Shown here one piece after another: positions 18,897-28,263 of a stretch of 64,000 nucleotides of DNA (positions are counted from its first letter, which is position 1; each line of letters begins with the position of its first letter). The notes below the pieces were generated by a model. It saw nothing but the letters and a program-made list of their open reading frames with translations. It had not been told where the DNA came from and searched no databases. The position numbers and the translations under genes are program-made. The stretch is from Stenotrophomonas sp. SAU14A_NAIMI4_8. Lineage in GTDB: Bacteria > Pseudomonadota > Gammaproteobacteria > Xanthomonadales > Xanthomonadaceae. The DNA is taken from assembly GCF_003086695.1 (NCBI RefSeq), contig NZ_CP025999.1:180320-244319 (forward strand), read 5' to 3'.

Positions 18897-20324
18897 ATGA
18901 AGATGCGCCTTCTCGCCGGGTGGCAAGCCCGGTTCCATCTGGTGTGCCTGTTGATGCTGCTCAGCGCTCTGGCCGCTGGCGTCTGGCCGGGCGCTGCCCA
19001 TGCCCAAGCCCAGGTCACCCCGCTGGCCAATGAAACCGTGGCCGTTGAACCGCTGCAGGCCCCAGCTGCGGCCGCACCGGTGGCCGCTGAAGCGGCTGCG
19101 CCGGCGTTCGACCACGGCGACGTGGCCTGGATGCTCACTTCCACCCTGCTGGTGCTGCTGATGGTGGTGCCGGGCCTGGCCCTGTTCTACGGCGGCCTGG
19201 TGCGTTCGAAGAACGTGCTGTCGGTGCTCAGCCAGATCCTGGTGGTGTTCTCGCTGGTGCTGCTGCTGTGGGTGGCCTACGGCTACAGCGCGGTGTTCAG
19301 CGCAGGCAACCCGTTCTTCGGTTCGTTCACCGAATTTGCCTTCCTGAAGGGCTTCACCCCGGATTCGGTCGGCAACACGCCCATCAAGGGCCTGCCCGAT
19401 TACCTGTTCGTTGCCTTCCAGTCCACCTTTGCCGGCATCACCACCGCCCTGATCGTCGGCGCCTTCGCCGAACGCATCAAGTTCCGCGCGGTGCTGCTGT
19501 TCTCGGCACTGTGGTTCACCCTCAGCTACATCCCGATGGCGCACATCGTCTGGGGTGGTGGCTACCTGGGTGAAATGGGCGCGATCGATTTCGCCGGTGG
19601 CACCGTGGTGCACATCAACGCCGGCGTGGCCGGCCTGGTGGGCGCGTGGTTCCTGGGCAAGCGCCTGGGCTACGGGCAGACCGCGCTGAAGCCGCACAAC
19701 GTGCCGTTCACCTATATCGGCGCGATGCTGCTGTGGGTGGGCTGGTTCGGCTTCAACGCCGGTTCCGCCGCTGCCGCCGACACCGTCGCCTCGCTGGCCT
19801 TCCTCAACACCGTGCTGGCCACTGCGGCGGCGGTGCTGGGCTGGACTCTGGTGGAGGCCATCACCAAGGGCAAGCCGTCGGCACTGGGCGCAGCGTCGGG
19901 TGCAGTCGCCGGCCTGGTCGGCATCACCCCGGCCTGCGGCACCGTCGGCCCGCTCGGCGCGATCGTGATCGGCTTCGTGGCCGGCGTGGTCTGCGTGTGG
20001 GGCGTTACCGGCCTGAAGCGCCTGCTGAAGGTGGACGACACCGCCGATGTGTTCGGTGTGCACGGCGTGGGCGGCATCGTCGGCGCCATCCTTACCGGTG
20101 TGTTCAGCGCGCAGTCGCTGGGCGGTACCAAGGCCGATCTGGATATCGGCCACCAGGTGTGGGTGCAGGTGGTCAGCGTTGGCCTCACCGTGGTCTGGTC
20201 GGCGGTGGTGACCGCGGCCATCCTGCTGCTGGTGAAGGTGGTCGTGGGCCTGCGCGTGACCGAAGAGGCCGAGCGTACCGGCCTGGATGTCACCTCGCAT
20301 GGTGAATCGGCCTACGAGGCCTGA
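18897..20324 (+). CDS. amtB: Ammonium transporter AmtB
   Basis: Inner-membrane ammonium channel of 475 residues. A cleavable signal peptide of about 37 residues (ending AAHAQ) is followed by a 40-residue Ala/Pro-rich periplasmic segment and eleven predicted helices. The conserved pore histidines lie in GGTVVHINAG and VFGVHGVGG; the Amt signature block FYGGLVRSKN is near residue 95. GlnK is encoded just upstream and would gate it by inserting its T-loop into the cytoplasmic exit. CCGGAG precedes the ATG. Confidence 0.96.
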   Translation: MKMRLLAGWQARFHLVCLLMLLSALAAGVWPGAAHAQAQVTPLANETVAVEPLQAPAAAAPVAAEAAAPAFDHGDVAWMLTSTLLVLLMVVPGLALFYGGLVRSKNVLSVLSQILVVFSLVLLLWVAYGYSAVFSAGNPFFGSFTEFAFLKGFTPDSVGNTPIKGLPDYLFVAFQSTFAGITTALIVGAFAERIKFRAVLLFSALWFTLSYIPMAHIVWGGGYLGEMGAIDFAGGTVVHINAGVAGLVGAWFLGKRLGYGQTALKPHNVPFTYIGAMLLWVGWFGFNAGSAAAADTVASLAFLNTVLATAAAVLGWTLVEAITKGKPSALGAASGAVAGLVGITPACGTVGPLGAIVIGFVAGVVCVWGVTGLKRLLKVDDTADVFGVHGVGGIVGAILTGVFSAQSLGGTKADLDIGHQVWVQVVSVGLTVVWSAVVTAAILLLVKVVVGLRVTEEAERTGLDVTSHGESAYEA

Positions 20325-20363
20325 TGCAATGGCGGGCGGCCTGCGAAGGTCGCCCGCCACAGC

Positions 20364-20386
20364 ATCCACGCACGGCGTGGATCTAC
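20364..20386 (-). repeat. SMAG-type REP, single copy
   Basis: Reverse-oriented palindrome: stem ATCCACGC-acg-GCGTGGAT followed by CTAC, i.e. GTAG on the minus strand. It lies between amtB and the amidase gene. Confidence 0.82.
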
Positions 20387-20430
20387 TCCGTGGGCATGCA
20401 TCGTCGCGGCTGATCGCGCACAATCAGGGC

Positions 20431-21177
20431 ATGTCCCCGATCCGCACGTCCCTTCTGCTGTCGGCCTGCCTGCTGCTGGCCGCCTGCGCGTCCACGCCGC
20501 AGGATGTCCGCAACCCGCTGGCTACGTGGGTGCCATCACCCAACCAGAATGCGCGTGGCCCGGTGGCCATCGTCATCCACCATACCGACCAGGAATCGGT
20601 GCAGCAGAGCCTGCACACACTGCGCACCGCCAACAGCGGCGGCCCGGTCAGCGCGCATTACCTGATCGGCGCCGATGGCCATCGCTACCAGCTGGTGGCC
20701 GATGCACGCCGCGCCTGGCATGCCGGCGCCGGCCGCTGGGGCACGCTCACCGATCTGAATTCCACGTCGATCGGCATCGAGCTGGACAACAATGGGCATA
20801 CGCCGTTCACCGCAGCGCAGATCGACGCGCTCATCGTCCTGCTGCGCGATCTCACCACGCGCCTGAATATTCCGCCGCGGCAAGTGATCGGTCACGCCGA
20901 TCTGGCTCCCACGCGCAAGGCCGATCCCAGCCGTTTCTTCCCGTGGCAGCAGCTGGCCGCCGCCGGTTTCGGCGTGTGGCCGCGCGCCAGCGATGGCCCC
21001 GCACCGGACGGCTTCGACGCGTGGAACGCGCTGGCCCGTTTCGGCTACCCGCTGGACGATCGCGAAGCGGCTGTCGCCGCGTTCCATCGCCGTTTCCGTG
21101 GCAGTGACGATCTGCCGAAGACGCTGGACGCCGAAGACGCCCGCATCCTGCATTCGCTGCTGCTGCAGACGCCGTAA
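20431..21177 (+). CDS. N-acetylmuramoyl-L-alanine amidase lipoprotein (Amidase_2, AmiD/AmpDh type)
   Basis: Periplasmic or outer-membrane lipoprotein of 248 residues (lipobox LLAAC, Cys near residue 17) with an Amidase_2 domain. Zinc ligands can be placed in IVIHHTDQ (first His) and VIGHADLAPTRKADPS (His and the C-terminal ligand region); the substrate groove includes SAHYLIGADG and WHAG. Such enzymes cleave the amide bond between MurNAc and the stem peptide and in S. maltophilia can affect beta-lactamase induction. A signal for lipidation excludes the cytoplasmic AmpD. Residues 190-248 are a helical PGRP-like tail. Confidence 0.88.
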   Translation: MSPIRTSLLLSACLLLAACASTPQDVRNPLATWVPSPNQNARGPVAIVIHHTDQESVQQSLHTLRTANSGGPVSAHYLIGADGHRYQLVADARRAWHAGAGRWGTLTDLNSTSIGIELDNNGHTPFTAAQIDALIVLLRDLTTRLNIPPRQVIGHADLAPTRKADPSRFFPWQQLAAAGFGVWPRASDGPAPDGFDAWNALARFGYPLDDREAAVAAFHRRFRGSDDLPKTLDAEDARILHSLLLQTP

Positions 21178-21181
21178 GCCG

Positions 21182-21252
21182 GTAGCGCCGGGCCATGCCC
21201 GGCGAGCGCGCAGCGCGGGATCCGCTTTCCGCCGGGCATGGCCCGGCGCTAC
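21182..21252. repeat. SMAG-type REP pair (inverted)
   Basis: Forward copy GTAG-CGCCGGGC-cat-GCCCGGCG from 21182 and a mirror copy ending CGCTAC at 21252, separated by about 27 bp. It starts four bases after the amidase stop and ends about 43 bp before mltA. Confidence 0.87.
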
Positions 21253-21294
21253 CGAAGGTTGCTCCGCCACCATCGGCCCCACTACATTGCGACG

Positions 21295-22449
21295 ATGATC
21301 ACTGTTACGTCGTCACCGCGCGCACTCCTCCTCCTGCTTGGCGCCGCCGTGCTGGCCGGTTGCTCCACCACCAGCCCCCGTCCCGAAGCCCCTGCCGCAG
21401 CAAAGCCGGCCGCCACCTACGCCAAGGCCGACTGGAATGCGTTGCCGGTCGTTTCCGATACCGACCTGCTGGCCGGCTTCAGCGCCTGGCGCAGCAGCTG
21501 CAGCCGCCTGAAGAACGATGCGGTCTGGGCACGACCCTGCACGACCGCAGCCACGGTGTCCGACAAGGACCCGGCCGCCATCCGCGCCTTCCTGCAGCGC
21601 GATCTGCAGGTCTATGCACTGCGCGCCGGCGGCCACCGCGAACAGGGCCTGATCACCGGCTACTACGAACCCATCTACAGCGGCAGCCTGACCCGCACCG
21701 CGACCGCCACCGTGCCGGTGTATGGCACGCCCGACGACCTGGTGGTGGTGCAGCTGGACAGCCTGTACCCGGAACTGAAGGGCAAGCGTCTGCGTGGCCG
21801 CCTGGACGGCAAGGTGCTCAAGCCCTATGACGATGCCGGCACCATCGCCAGCAAGGGCGCCAAGGCCCCGGTGTTGGCCTGGTTGACCGACCCGATGGAC
21901 CTGCAGCTGCTGCAGATCCAGGGCTCGGGCCGGGTGCGCCTGGCCGATGGCAGCCAGGTGCGGCTGGCCTACGCCGAACAGAACGGCCACCCGTACCGCG
22001 CCATCGGCCGCTGGCTGGTGGACCAGGGCGCGCTGAAGAAGGAAGACGTGACCATGGACGCGATCCGCGCCTGGGCCCGGGCCAACCCGGCGCGCGTGCC
22101 CGAACTGCTGCGCAGCAACCCCAGCTACGTGTTCTTCGTGCGCAACCCCGACAGCCCGGAAGGCCCGCGCGGTTCGTTGAACGTACCGCTCACCGCCGGC
22201 TACAGCGTGGCGGTGGACCGCAGCGTGGTGCCGCTGGGCAGCCTGCTGTGGCTGTCCACCACGCGCCCGGATGGCAGCCCGGTGGTGCGCCCGGTGGCCG
22301 CGCAGGACACCGGCGGCGCCATTGCCGGCGAAGTGCGTGCCGACCTGTACTGGGGGAGCGGCGACGCCGCCGGCAAGCTGGCCGGCGACATGAAGCAGCA
22401 GGGCCGCATCTGGCTGCTGTGGCCGAAGGGCGCCGCCCTGCCGAACTGA
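21295..22449 (+). CDS. mltA: Membrane-bound lytic murein transglycosylase A
   Basis: Lipoprotein (lipobox VLAGC, Cys near residue 21) of 384 residues. The MltA barrel opens with LITGYYEPIYSGS and closes with the 3D domain, where AAQDTGGAIAG carries the catalytic Asp. The enzyme cuts the MurNAc-GlcNAc bond of peptidoglycan to anhydro-muropeptides. The insert QLLQIQGSGRVRL is the usual substrate-groove segment. A TACATT -10-like hexamer lies about eight bases before the ATG, so a very short leader is possible. It follows the amidase gene across a REP pair. Confidence 0.94.
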   Translation: MITVTSSPRALLLLLGAAVLAGCSTTSPRPEAPAAAKPAATYAKADWNALPVVSDTDLLAGFSAWRSSCSRLKNDAVWARPCTTAATVSDKDPAAIRAFLQRDLQVYALRAGGHREQGLITGYYEPIYSGSLTRTATATVPVYGTPDDLVVVQLDSLYPELKGKRLRGRLDGKVLKPYDDAGTIASKGAKAPVLAWLTDPMDLQLLQIQGSGRVRLADGSQVRLAYAEQNGHPYRAIGRWLVDQGALKKEDVTMDAIRAWARANPARVPELLRSNPSYVFFVRNPDSPEGPRGSLNVPLTAGYSVAVDRSVVPLGSLLWLSTTRPDGSPVVRPVAAQDTGGAIAGEVRADLYWGSGDAAGKLAGDMKQQGRIWLLWPKGAALPN

Positions 22450-22456
22450 CCCGGCC

Positions 22457-22495
22457 GGGGTCGGATCCCTTGCCGCAGGCAAGGGCTCTGACCCC
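22457..22495. repeat. GGGGTC-type nested hairpin repeat, copy a
   Basis: Outer arms GGGGTCGGA/TCTGACCCC enclose an inner stem CCCTTGC-cgca-GGCAAGGG, starting seven bases after the mltA stop. It belongs to a second repeat family in this window, distinct from the GTAG REPs; the inner stem differs from the other copies but stays base-paired. Confidence 0.8.
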
Positions 22496-22540
22496 GGATG
22501 CCTGATAATGGCGCCATTCCGAACTGTCCGGCCCCCGCCA

Positions 22541-22834
22541 ATGAAGAACGTCAAAAGCCACACCACCAAGAAGTACTACAAGCACTGGGCCGAATCGGGC
22601 CTGGGCAAGGGCAACGTGCTGATGGAAGCCCGCGGCGAGAAGATCGTGCGCCAGGTGGAAATCTACGGCACCAAGCTGGTCTGGGCCGACGAGCACGGCC
22701 AGAGCGACGACCGCTTCGTGCTGGCCGACCAGCCCGTCTCGTTCCTGGATTTCGACGAAGACGACGAAATCAGCGCCCGTGAATTCGAAAGCGCCTGGAA
22801 GAAGGCCCGCGAAGCCACCGGCTACCCGGTCTAA
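22541..22834 (+). CDS. Small conserved protein of unknown function
   Basis: A 97-residue, strongly charged, soluble protein (HTTKKYYKHWAESGLG near the start; an acidic FDEDDEISAREFES segment near the end). I do not recognise a named family. Base composition and third-position GC match the neighbours, and the length and downstream REP cluster suggest a real gene. I chose the ATG at 22541 over an in-frame ATG at 22508, because the latter adds only a Pro/Arg-rich stretch typical of leader DNA. Confidence 0.65.
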   Translation: MKNVKSHTTKKYYKHWAESGLGKGNVLMEARGEKIVRQVEIYGTKLVWADEHGQSDDRFVLADQPVSFLDFDEDDEISAREFESAWKKAREATGYPV

Positions 22835-22847
22835 CCCACCCGCCCTT

Positions 22848-22938
22848 GTAGAGTCGAGCCATGCTCGACTGGCATCTCCGTAGAGTCGAGCTTGCTCGAC
22901 TGCTCCTGGCAGCGGCAGTCGAGCAAGCTCGACTCTAC
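22848..22938. repeat. SMAG-type REP cluster (three copies)
   Basis: Two forward GTAG copies (22848 and 22880) and one reverse copy ending CTCTAC at about 22938, all with the GTCGAGC/GCTCGAC stem. It ends 13 bp before the Zur-like box of the next gene. Confidence 0.87.
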
Positions 22939-22951
22939 CGGGCTCACGGGT

Positions 22952-22974
22952 GAAATGTTATAGAATTACATTTT
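22952..22974 (+). promoter_or_regulatory. Zur-like operator
   Basis: GAAATGTTATAG followed by AATTACATTTT forms an imperfect A/T-rich dyad closely resembling the proteobacterial Zur box (GAAATGTTATA half-site). It stands out against the GC-rich surroundings and ends 20 bp before the receptor ATG, where a bound repressor would block transcription. A Fur-type reading is less likely because of the GTTATA core. Confidence 0.68.
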
Positions 22975-22994
22975 GCCCGCACCCTTCCACCCCC

Positions 22995-25040
22995 ATGAAG
23001 ACCCCCACCCTGGTCGCTGCCCTCGCGGCCGCCCCCTTCGCCCCCGATGCCTTCGCGCAATCGGCCGACGCCGCGCTCACCCTGGGCAAGGTCGACGTGC
23101 ACCAGCACAGCGAAGGCCAGTTGAGCGCGCACCAGGTGCTGACCTCGGTGGACGTGCTGGGCGCAGACCAGATCGAAGACCGCAACGTCTCGCACAGCTG
23201 GGAACTGCTGGGGCAGATGCCGGGCATCCAGCTCACCGAAACCCGGCAGGGTGCCGAATCGGGCAAGGTCAGTTTCCGCGCCTTCAACGGCGAGGGCTAC
23301 CTCAACGCCATCAAGACCCTGATCGACGGCATTCCCAGCAACGTCAACAGCGGCAACCAGCGCTTCATCGACATGCTGTTCCCGCTGGAAATCAGCTACA
23401 TCGAAGTAGTGCGCGGCACCAACGACCCGCGCTACGGGCTGCACAACATCGGCGGCAACGTGAACTTCGGTACCCGCCAAGGCGGCAACTACACCGACGC
23501 GCGGCTGGCCTACGGCAGCTACAACACCCGCGATGCGCAGCTGGCCATCGGCCGTGAAAGCAACGGCTTTGCACAGAACTACTTTGTCGGCCAGCAGGCC
23601 AGCGATGGCTACCGCGACCACGACACCTCGAAGAAGTACGCGCTGGGCGGCAAGTGGTTCTACGGTTCGCTGGAAGACGGCCTGCGCGTGGGTTTGACCG
23701 CGCGCGCCTACCACCACGAAGCCGACGAACCGGGCTTCATGACCGCCGAGGAACTGCGCACGCACCGTCGTGGCATCGACCTGCGCAATGCCAACGATGG
23801 CGATGACCGTGACATGCGGCAGATCGCCGCGCACCTGGATCTGGCGCTCAGCGATGCGCTCAGCTTCGGCACCCGCCTGTACTACAACCGCTACGAAGAC
23901 GACCGCCGCGTCACCTTCAGCGACCTGCCCAGCGGCAACCTGCCGCGCCAGCGCCGCGTGTGGGATGAGCGCCAGGCCGGCCTGATCAGCACGCTTACCT
24001 GGCAGGCCGCGCCCGTGCTCACCGTCGAAGCTGGCCTGAACTACGAACAGCAGGACAACGGCTACATCCGCGAGCGTTACAGCTACGCCGAGCCCACCGA
24101 CTTCAGCGTGGCGCCGGCGCGGGTGCAGAACAACGACCGCCACAGCTTCGACAACTGGGGCGCCTACGTGCAGGCCATCTACCAGCCAAACGATGCGTGG
24201 AAGATCGTGCCGGCCTACCGCGTGGACCGCTTCAGCGGCCGCACCCGGCTGATGGATGGCAGCACCGGCCGCCTGCAGGATTACGGCAGCATCGGCCAGC
24301 CCAAGCTGAGCGTGATCCACAGCCTGGGTGCCAACACGCACGTCTACGCCAACTGGGGCCGCACCTTCCAGGTGCTCACCGGGTCCACCGCACCGGCCTA
24401 TCTCACCCCCGGCCAGGCGCCGATGCAGCCGTCCACCAACACCGGCATGGAGCTGGGCCTGAAGTTCCAGCCGTTCCAGGGCGCGCAGGCGCGTCTGGCG
24501 GTGTGGCAGCAGGATGCGGAAAACGAGGTGTCCAACATGCCGGCCACCGGCACCACGGTCACCCTGGGCAAGACCCGCCGCCGCGGCGTGGATGCGCAGC
24601 TGAGCCTGCAGCTGGGCGATGACTGGACCGTGTGGGCCTCGCATGCCTACCAGGAAGCGAAGATCACCCGCGACGACCGCGATGCCAGTGTTTCCCTGCA
24701 GGGCCGCGAAGTGGCCGCCACGCCACGCCACATCAGCAACCTGGGCGTGGATTACCAGGCCAGCGACGCACTGCGGCTGGGCCTGCAGGCACGCGCGCAG
24801 GGCGACTACTACCTGGAAGAGCGCAACGTGGCCGGCAAGTTCGGTGGCTTCGCCGTGCTCGATCTCAGCGCCGCGTACCAGATCAACCCGCGCTGGAGCG
24901 TGGACCTGCAGCTGAAGAACGTCACCGGCCGCGAGTACGCCTACGCCTGGTACGACAGCTTCTTCTGGGACAGCGCCCGCCCGATGTTCTCGCCCGCGCC
25001 CGGCCGCAGCGTCTTCGTCGGCCTGAACATGAAGCTGTAA
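22995..25040 (+). CDS. TonB-dependent outer-membrane receptor, putative zinc-regulated
   Basis: Receptor of 681 residues: signal peptide to about residue 22 (PDAFAQ), a plug domain from LTLGKVDVHQHSEGQL through NVNFGTRQGGNY, then a 22-strand-type barrel ending FVGLNMKL. The final Leu and alternating pattern suit outer-membrane insertion. Plug landmarks VVRGTNDPRYGLHNIGGNV are conserved. The upstream Zur-like box suggests uptake of zinc or a zincophore; the ligand cannot be deduced from the barrel. It is not obviously ZnuD-like, as His-rich loops are few (AYHHEADEP, DVHQHSEG). Confidence 0.86.
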   Translation: MKTPTLVAALAAAPFAPDAFAQSADAALTLGKVDVHQHSEGQLSAHQVLTSVDVLGADQIEDRNVSHSWELLGQMPGIQLTETRQGAESGKVSFRAFNGEGYLNAIKTLIDGIPSNVNSGNQRFIDMLFPLEISYIEVVRGTNDPRYGLHNIGGNVNFGTRQGGNYTDARLAYGSYNTRDAQLAIGRESNGFAQNYFVGQQASDGYRDHDTSKKYALGGKWFYGSLEDGLRVGLTARAYHHEADEPGFMTAEELRTHRRGIDLRNANDGDDRDMRQIAAHLDLALSDALSFGTRLYYNRYEDDRRVTFSDLPSGNLPRQRRVWDERQAGLISTLTWQAAPVLTVEAGLNYEQQDNGYIRERYSYAEPTDFSVAPARVQNNDRHSFDNWGAYVQAIYQPNDAWKIVPAYRVDRFSGRTRLMDGSTGRLQDYGSIGQPKLSVIHSLGANTHVYANWGRTFQVLTGSTAPAYLTPGQAPMQPSTNTGMELGLKFQPFQGAQARLAVWQQDAENEVSNMPATGTTVTLGKTRRRGVDAQLSLQLGDDWTVWASHAYQEAKITRDDRDASVSLQGREVAATPRHISNLGVDYQASDALRLGLQARAQGDYYLEERNVAGKFGGFAVLDLSAAYQINPRWSVDLQLKNVTGREYAYAWYDSFFWDSARPMFSPAPGRSVFVGLNMKL

Positions 25041-25056
25041 CCCGGCCATGCACCCG

Positions 25057-25079
25057 GTAGTGGTCGAGCTTGCTCGACC
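25057..25079 (+). repeat. SMAG-like REP, degenerate
   Basis: GTAGTG followed by GTCGAGC-tt-GCTCGAC. It keeps the head and stem but with an altered base after GTAG, and lies downstream of the receptor gene. Confidence 0.7.
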
Positions 25080-25090
25080 TGCGGCAGGGG

Positions 25091-25140
25091 TCACCGCGCA
25101 TGGGGTCAGATCCCTTTTCGCAGAAAAGGGCTCTGACCCC
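25091..25140. repeat. GGGGTC-type hairpin repeat, copy b (left direct repeat)
   Basis: The hairpin itself is 25102-25140: GGGGTCAGA/TCTGACCCC outer arms and CCCTTTT/AAAAGGG inner stem. Including TCACCGCGCAT upstream, 50 bp are identical to 25583-25632, so the orphan antitoxin gene lies between direct repeats. Confidence 0.85.
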
Positions 25141-25148
25141 GGACAGGT

Positions 25149-25445
25149 TCATGCCACCGCGTTGTAAGGCTCGATCCGCGCCAGGACCTCAGCCAGCTTC
25201 TCCTTGGTCATCGCCGCATCGAAGTCGGCCTGCAGGCCGATCCAGAACTTGTCAGAGACGCCGAAGTAGCGCGACAGGCGCAGGCCAGTGTCTGCCGTTA
25301 CGGCGCGATGGCCCGTAACAATCTCGCCGATCCGGCGCTGCGCCACGCCAATGGCCTTGGCCAATCGGTACTGGGTGATGCCAAGTGGCTGCAGGAATTC
25401 GTGCAGCAGGATCTCGCCTGGAGCGGGGTAGGGGACGGTTCGCAT
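25149..25445 (-). CDS. higA: HigA-family antitoxin, apparently orphan
   Basis: A 98-residue helix-turn-helix protein of the HigA/VapI group: PGEILLHEFLQPLGITQYRL, then AQRRIGEIVTGHRAVTADT as the recognition helix region and RLSRYFGVSDKFWIGLQADF. HigA normally neutralises and co-represses the RelE-like toxin HigB encoded just upstream. Here the region upstream of the start (25446-25538) contains no HigB-like frame and then two hairpin repeats, so the toxin has probably been lost. The start is the ATG at 25445; the longer open frame beyond it runs into the repeats. Confidence 0.88.
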   Translation of the reverse strand: MRTVPYPAPGEILLHEFLQPLGITQYRLAKAIGVAQRRIGEIVTGHRAVTADTGLRLSRYFGVSDKFWIGLQADFDAAMTKEKLAEVLARIEPYNAVA

Positions 25446-25538
25446 GAAATGGCCCGTTCGCAAGATTCGGTAGTGTGGCAAGCGCGGGTCTTTGGCGGAA
25501 TAGGGCAAAGCGACGGCGTTCGACGCATCTGGTGCGAT

Positions 25539-25577
25539 GGGGTCAGAGCCCTTTCCTGCGGAAAGGGATCCGACCCC
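25539..25577. repeat. GGGGTC-type hairpin repeat, copy c (inverted)
   Basis: GGGGTCAGAGCCCTTTCC followed by the complementary GGAAAGGGATCCGACCCC. It lies in opposite orientation to copies b and d, upstream of the antitoxin gene. Confidence 0.83.
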
Positions 25578-25582
25578 GGACC

Positions 25583-25632
25583 TCACCGCGCATGGGGTCA
25601 GATCCCTTTTCGCAGAAAAGGGCTCTGACCCC
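25583..25632. repeat. GGGGTC-type hairpin repeat, copy d (right direct repeat)
   Basis: Hairpin at 25594-25632 with the same TCACCGCGCAT flank as copy b; 50 bp are identical. It ends 12 bp before the NtrC-like box of ntrB. Confidence 0.85.
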
Positions 25633-25644
25633 CACACCTCGTTT

Positions 25645-25661
25645 TGCACTACATTGGTGCA
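25645..25661 (+). promoter_or_regulatory. NtrC-like operator at the ntrB start
   Basis: TGCACT-ACATT-GGTGCA is a good match to the NtrC site TGCACC-N5-GGTGCA and ends on the base before the ntrB ATG. It overlaps a TACATT -10-like hexamer (25650-25655), so NtrC bound here should repress its own operon. The ATG follows without a ribosome site, which suggests a leaderless or near-leaderless mRNA. Confidence 0.75.
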
Positions 25662-26715
25662 ATGTCCGACCCCGCACCCCCGCCGTCCCTTGATGCCCTC
25701 GGCACGCCGCTGGCCTGGGCCGGGGCCGATGGCCGCATCGTCGGCTGCAACCCCGCCTTCGCCCGCTGGCTGGGCGTCAGCGTCCGCCGCCTGCTGGGCC
25801 AACCGCTGGCCGCGCTGGAAGTGCAGGGCGAGGCACTGGCCCATTTCCTGGCCCGCGACGAGCGCGACAGCCTGCGCCTGAACCGGCTGGCGCTGGCCGT
25901 ACCGGGCGAAGGCGCGCGCTTCGCCGAAGGCTGGATGAGCCGCCGCGATGACGGCGGCTGGCTGCTGGAAGCGCACCCGGTGGATGAATTTCCTGGCCTG
26001 GACCCGACCCAAGCCCTGCCCAGCGCGCTCAGCGCCGCCTTGAAGGGCCTGGCCCACGAACTGCGCAACCCGCTGGCCGGGCTGAAGGGCGCCGCCCAGC
26101 TGCTGGCGCGCCGCGCGGCCCAGCGCGATGCCAGCGAACGCGAACTGATCGAACTGATCGGCTCGGAAATCGAACGCCTCAACGGCTTGCTCGACCAGCT
26201 GCTGTCGCCGGCACCGGCCGCGCCGCACGCCCCGCTGAACATCCACGCTTCGCTGGAGCGCGTGCTGCGCCTGGCCGAAAGCGAAGCCGGGTGGGCGGTG
26301 CGCCTGCAGCGCGACTACGACCCCAGCATTCCCGAATTCGCCGGCGACGCCGACCGTCTCACCCAGGCCGTGTGGAACCTGGTGCGCAACGCCATCCAGG
26401 CCGGCGCCGGGGTCATCACCCTGCGCACGCGCGTCGAACATGGCGTGCGCATTGCCGAACAACTGCACACGCTGGCACTGCGCCTGGAAATTGCCGACGA
26501 CGGCCGCGGCGTGCCCGAAGAACTGGCCGAGCACCTGTTCCTGCCGCTGGTCAGCGGCCGCGCCGAGGGCACCGGGCTTGGCCTGGCGCTGGCCCAGCAG
26601 GTCACCCGCGAGCATCGCGGCACGCTGACCTACCGCTCGCGCCCCGGCCATACCGTGTTTACCCTGCTGCTGCCGATCGGCAACGGCACCGCCCCGGCCG
26701 AGGAGGCCCCGCGCG

Positions 26716-26723
<8 letters not shown>
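25662..26723 (+). CDS. ntrB: Nitrogen regulation sensor kinase NtrB (GlnL)
   Basis: Cytoplasmic histidine kinase of 353 residues. An N-terminal PAS domain (ADGRIVGCNPAFARWLGVS) precedes the dimerisation box with phospho-accepting His132 in AHELRNPLAGLKGA, then the N-box VWNLVRNAIQA, the G1 box ADDGRGVPEE and the G2 box GTGLGLALAQQV. With PII it sets the phosphorylation state of NtrC. ntrC overlaps its last eight bases. No membrane segment is present, as expected for NtrB. Confidence 0.95.
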
Positions 26724-28170
<1,447 letters not shown>

Positions 28171-28263
28171 ACGGAATCTGCACACCCTGCTCGCGCCCGC
28201 TTGCCGAACCGTTGATCCGTCATGGACGATGCCGTCCGTAGTGTTACCTGCAAGGAGTCTTCG

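Noticed and set aside
25446..25538. Remnant of a higB toxin upstream of higA
   Set aside because: The minus-strand frame there (ALPYSAKDPRLPHYRIL) lacks HigB features; I see no supportable remnant.
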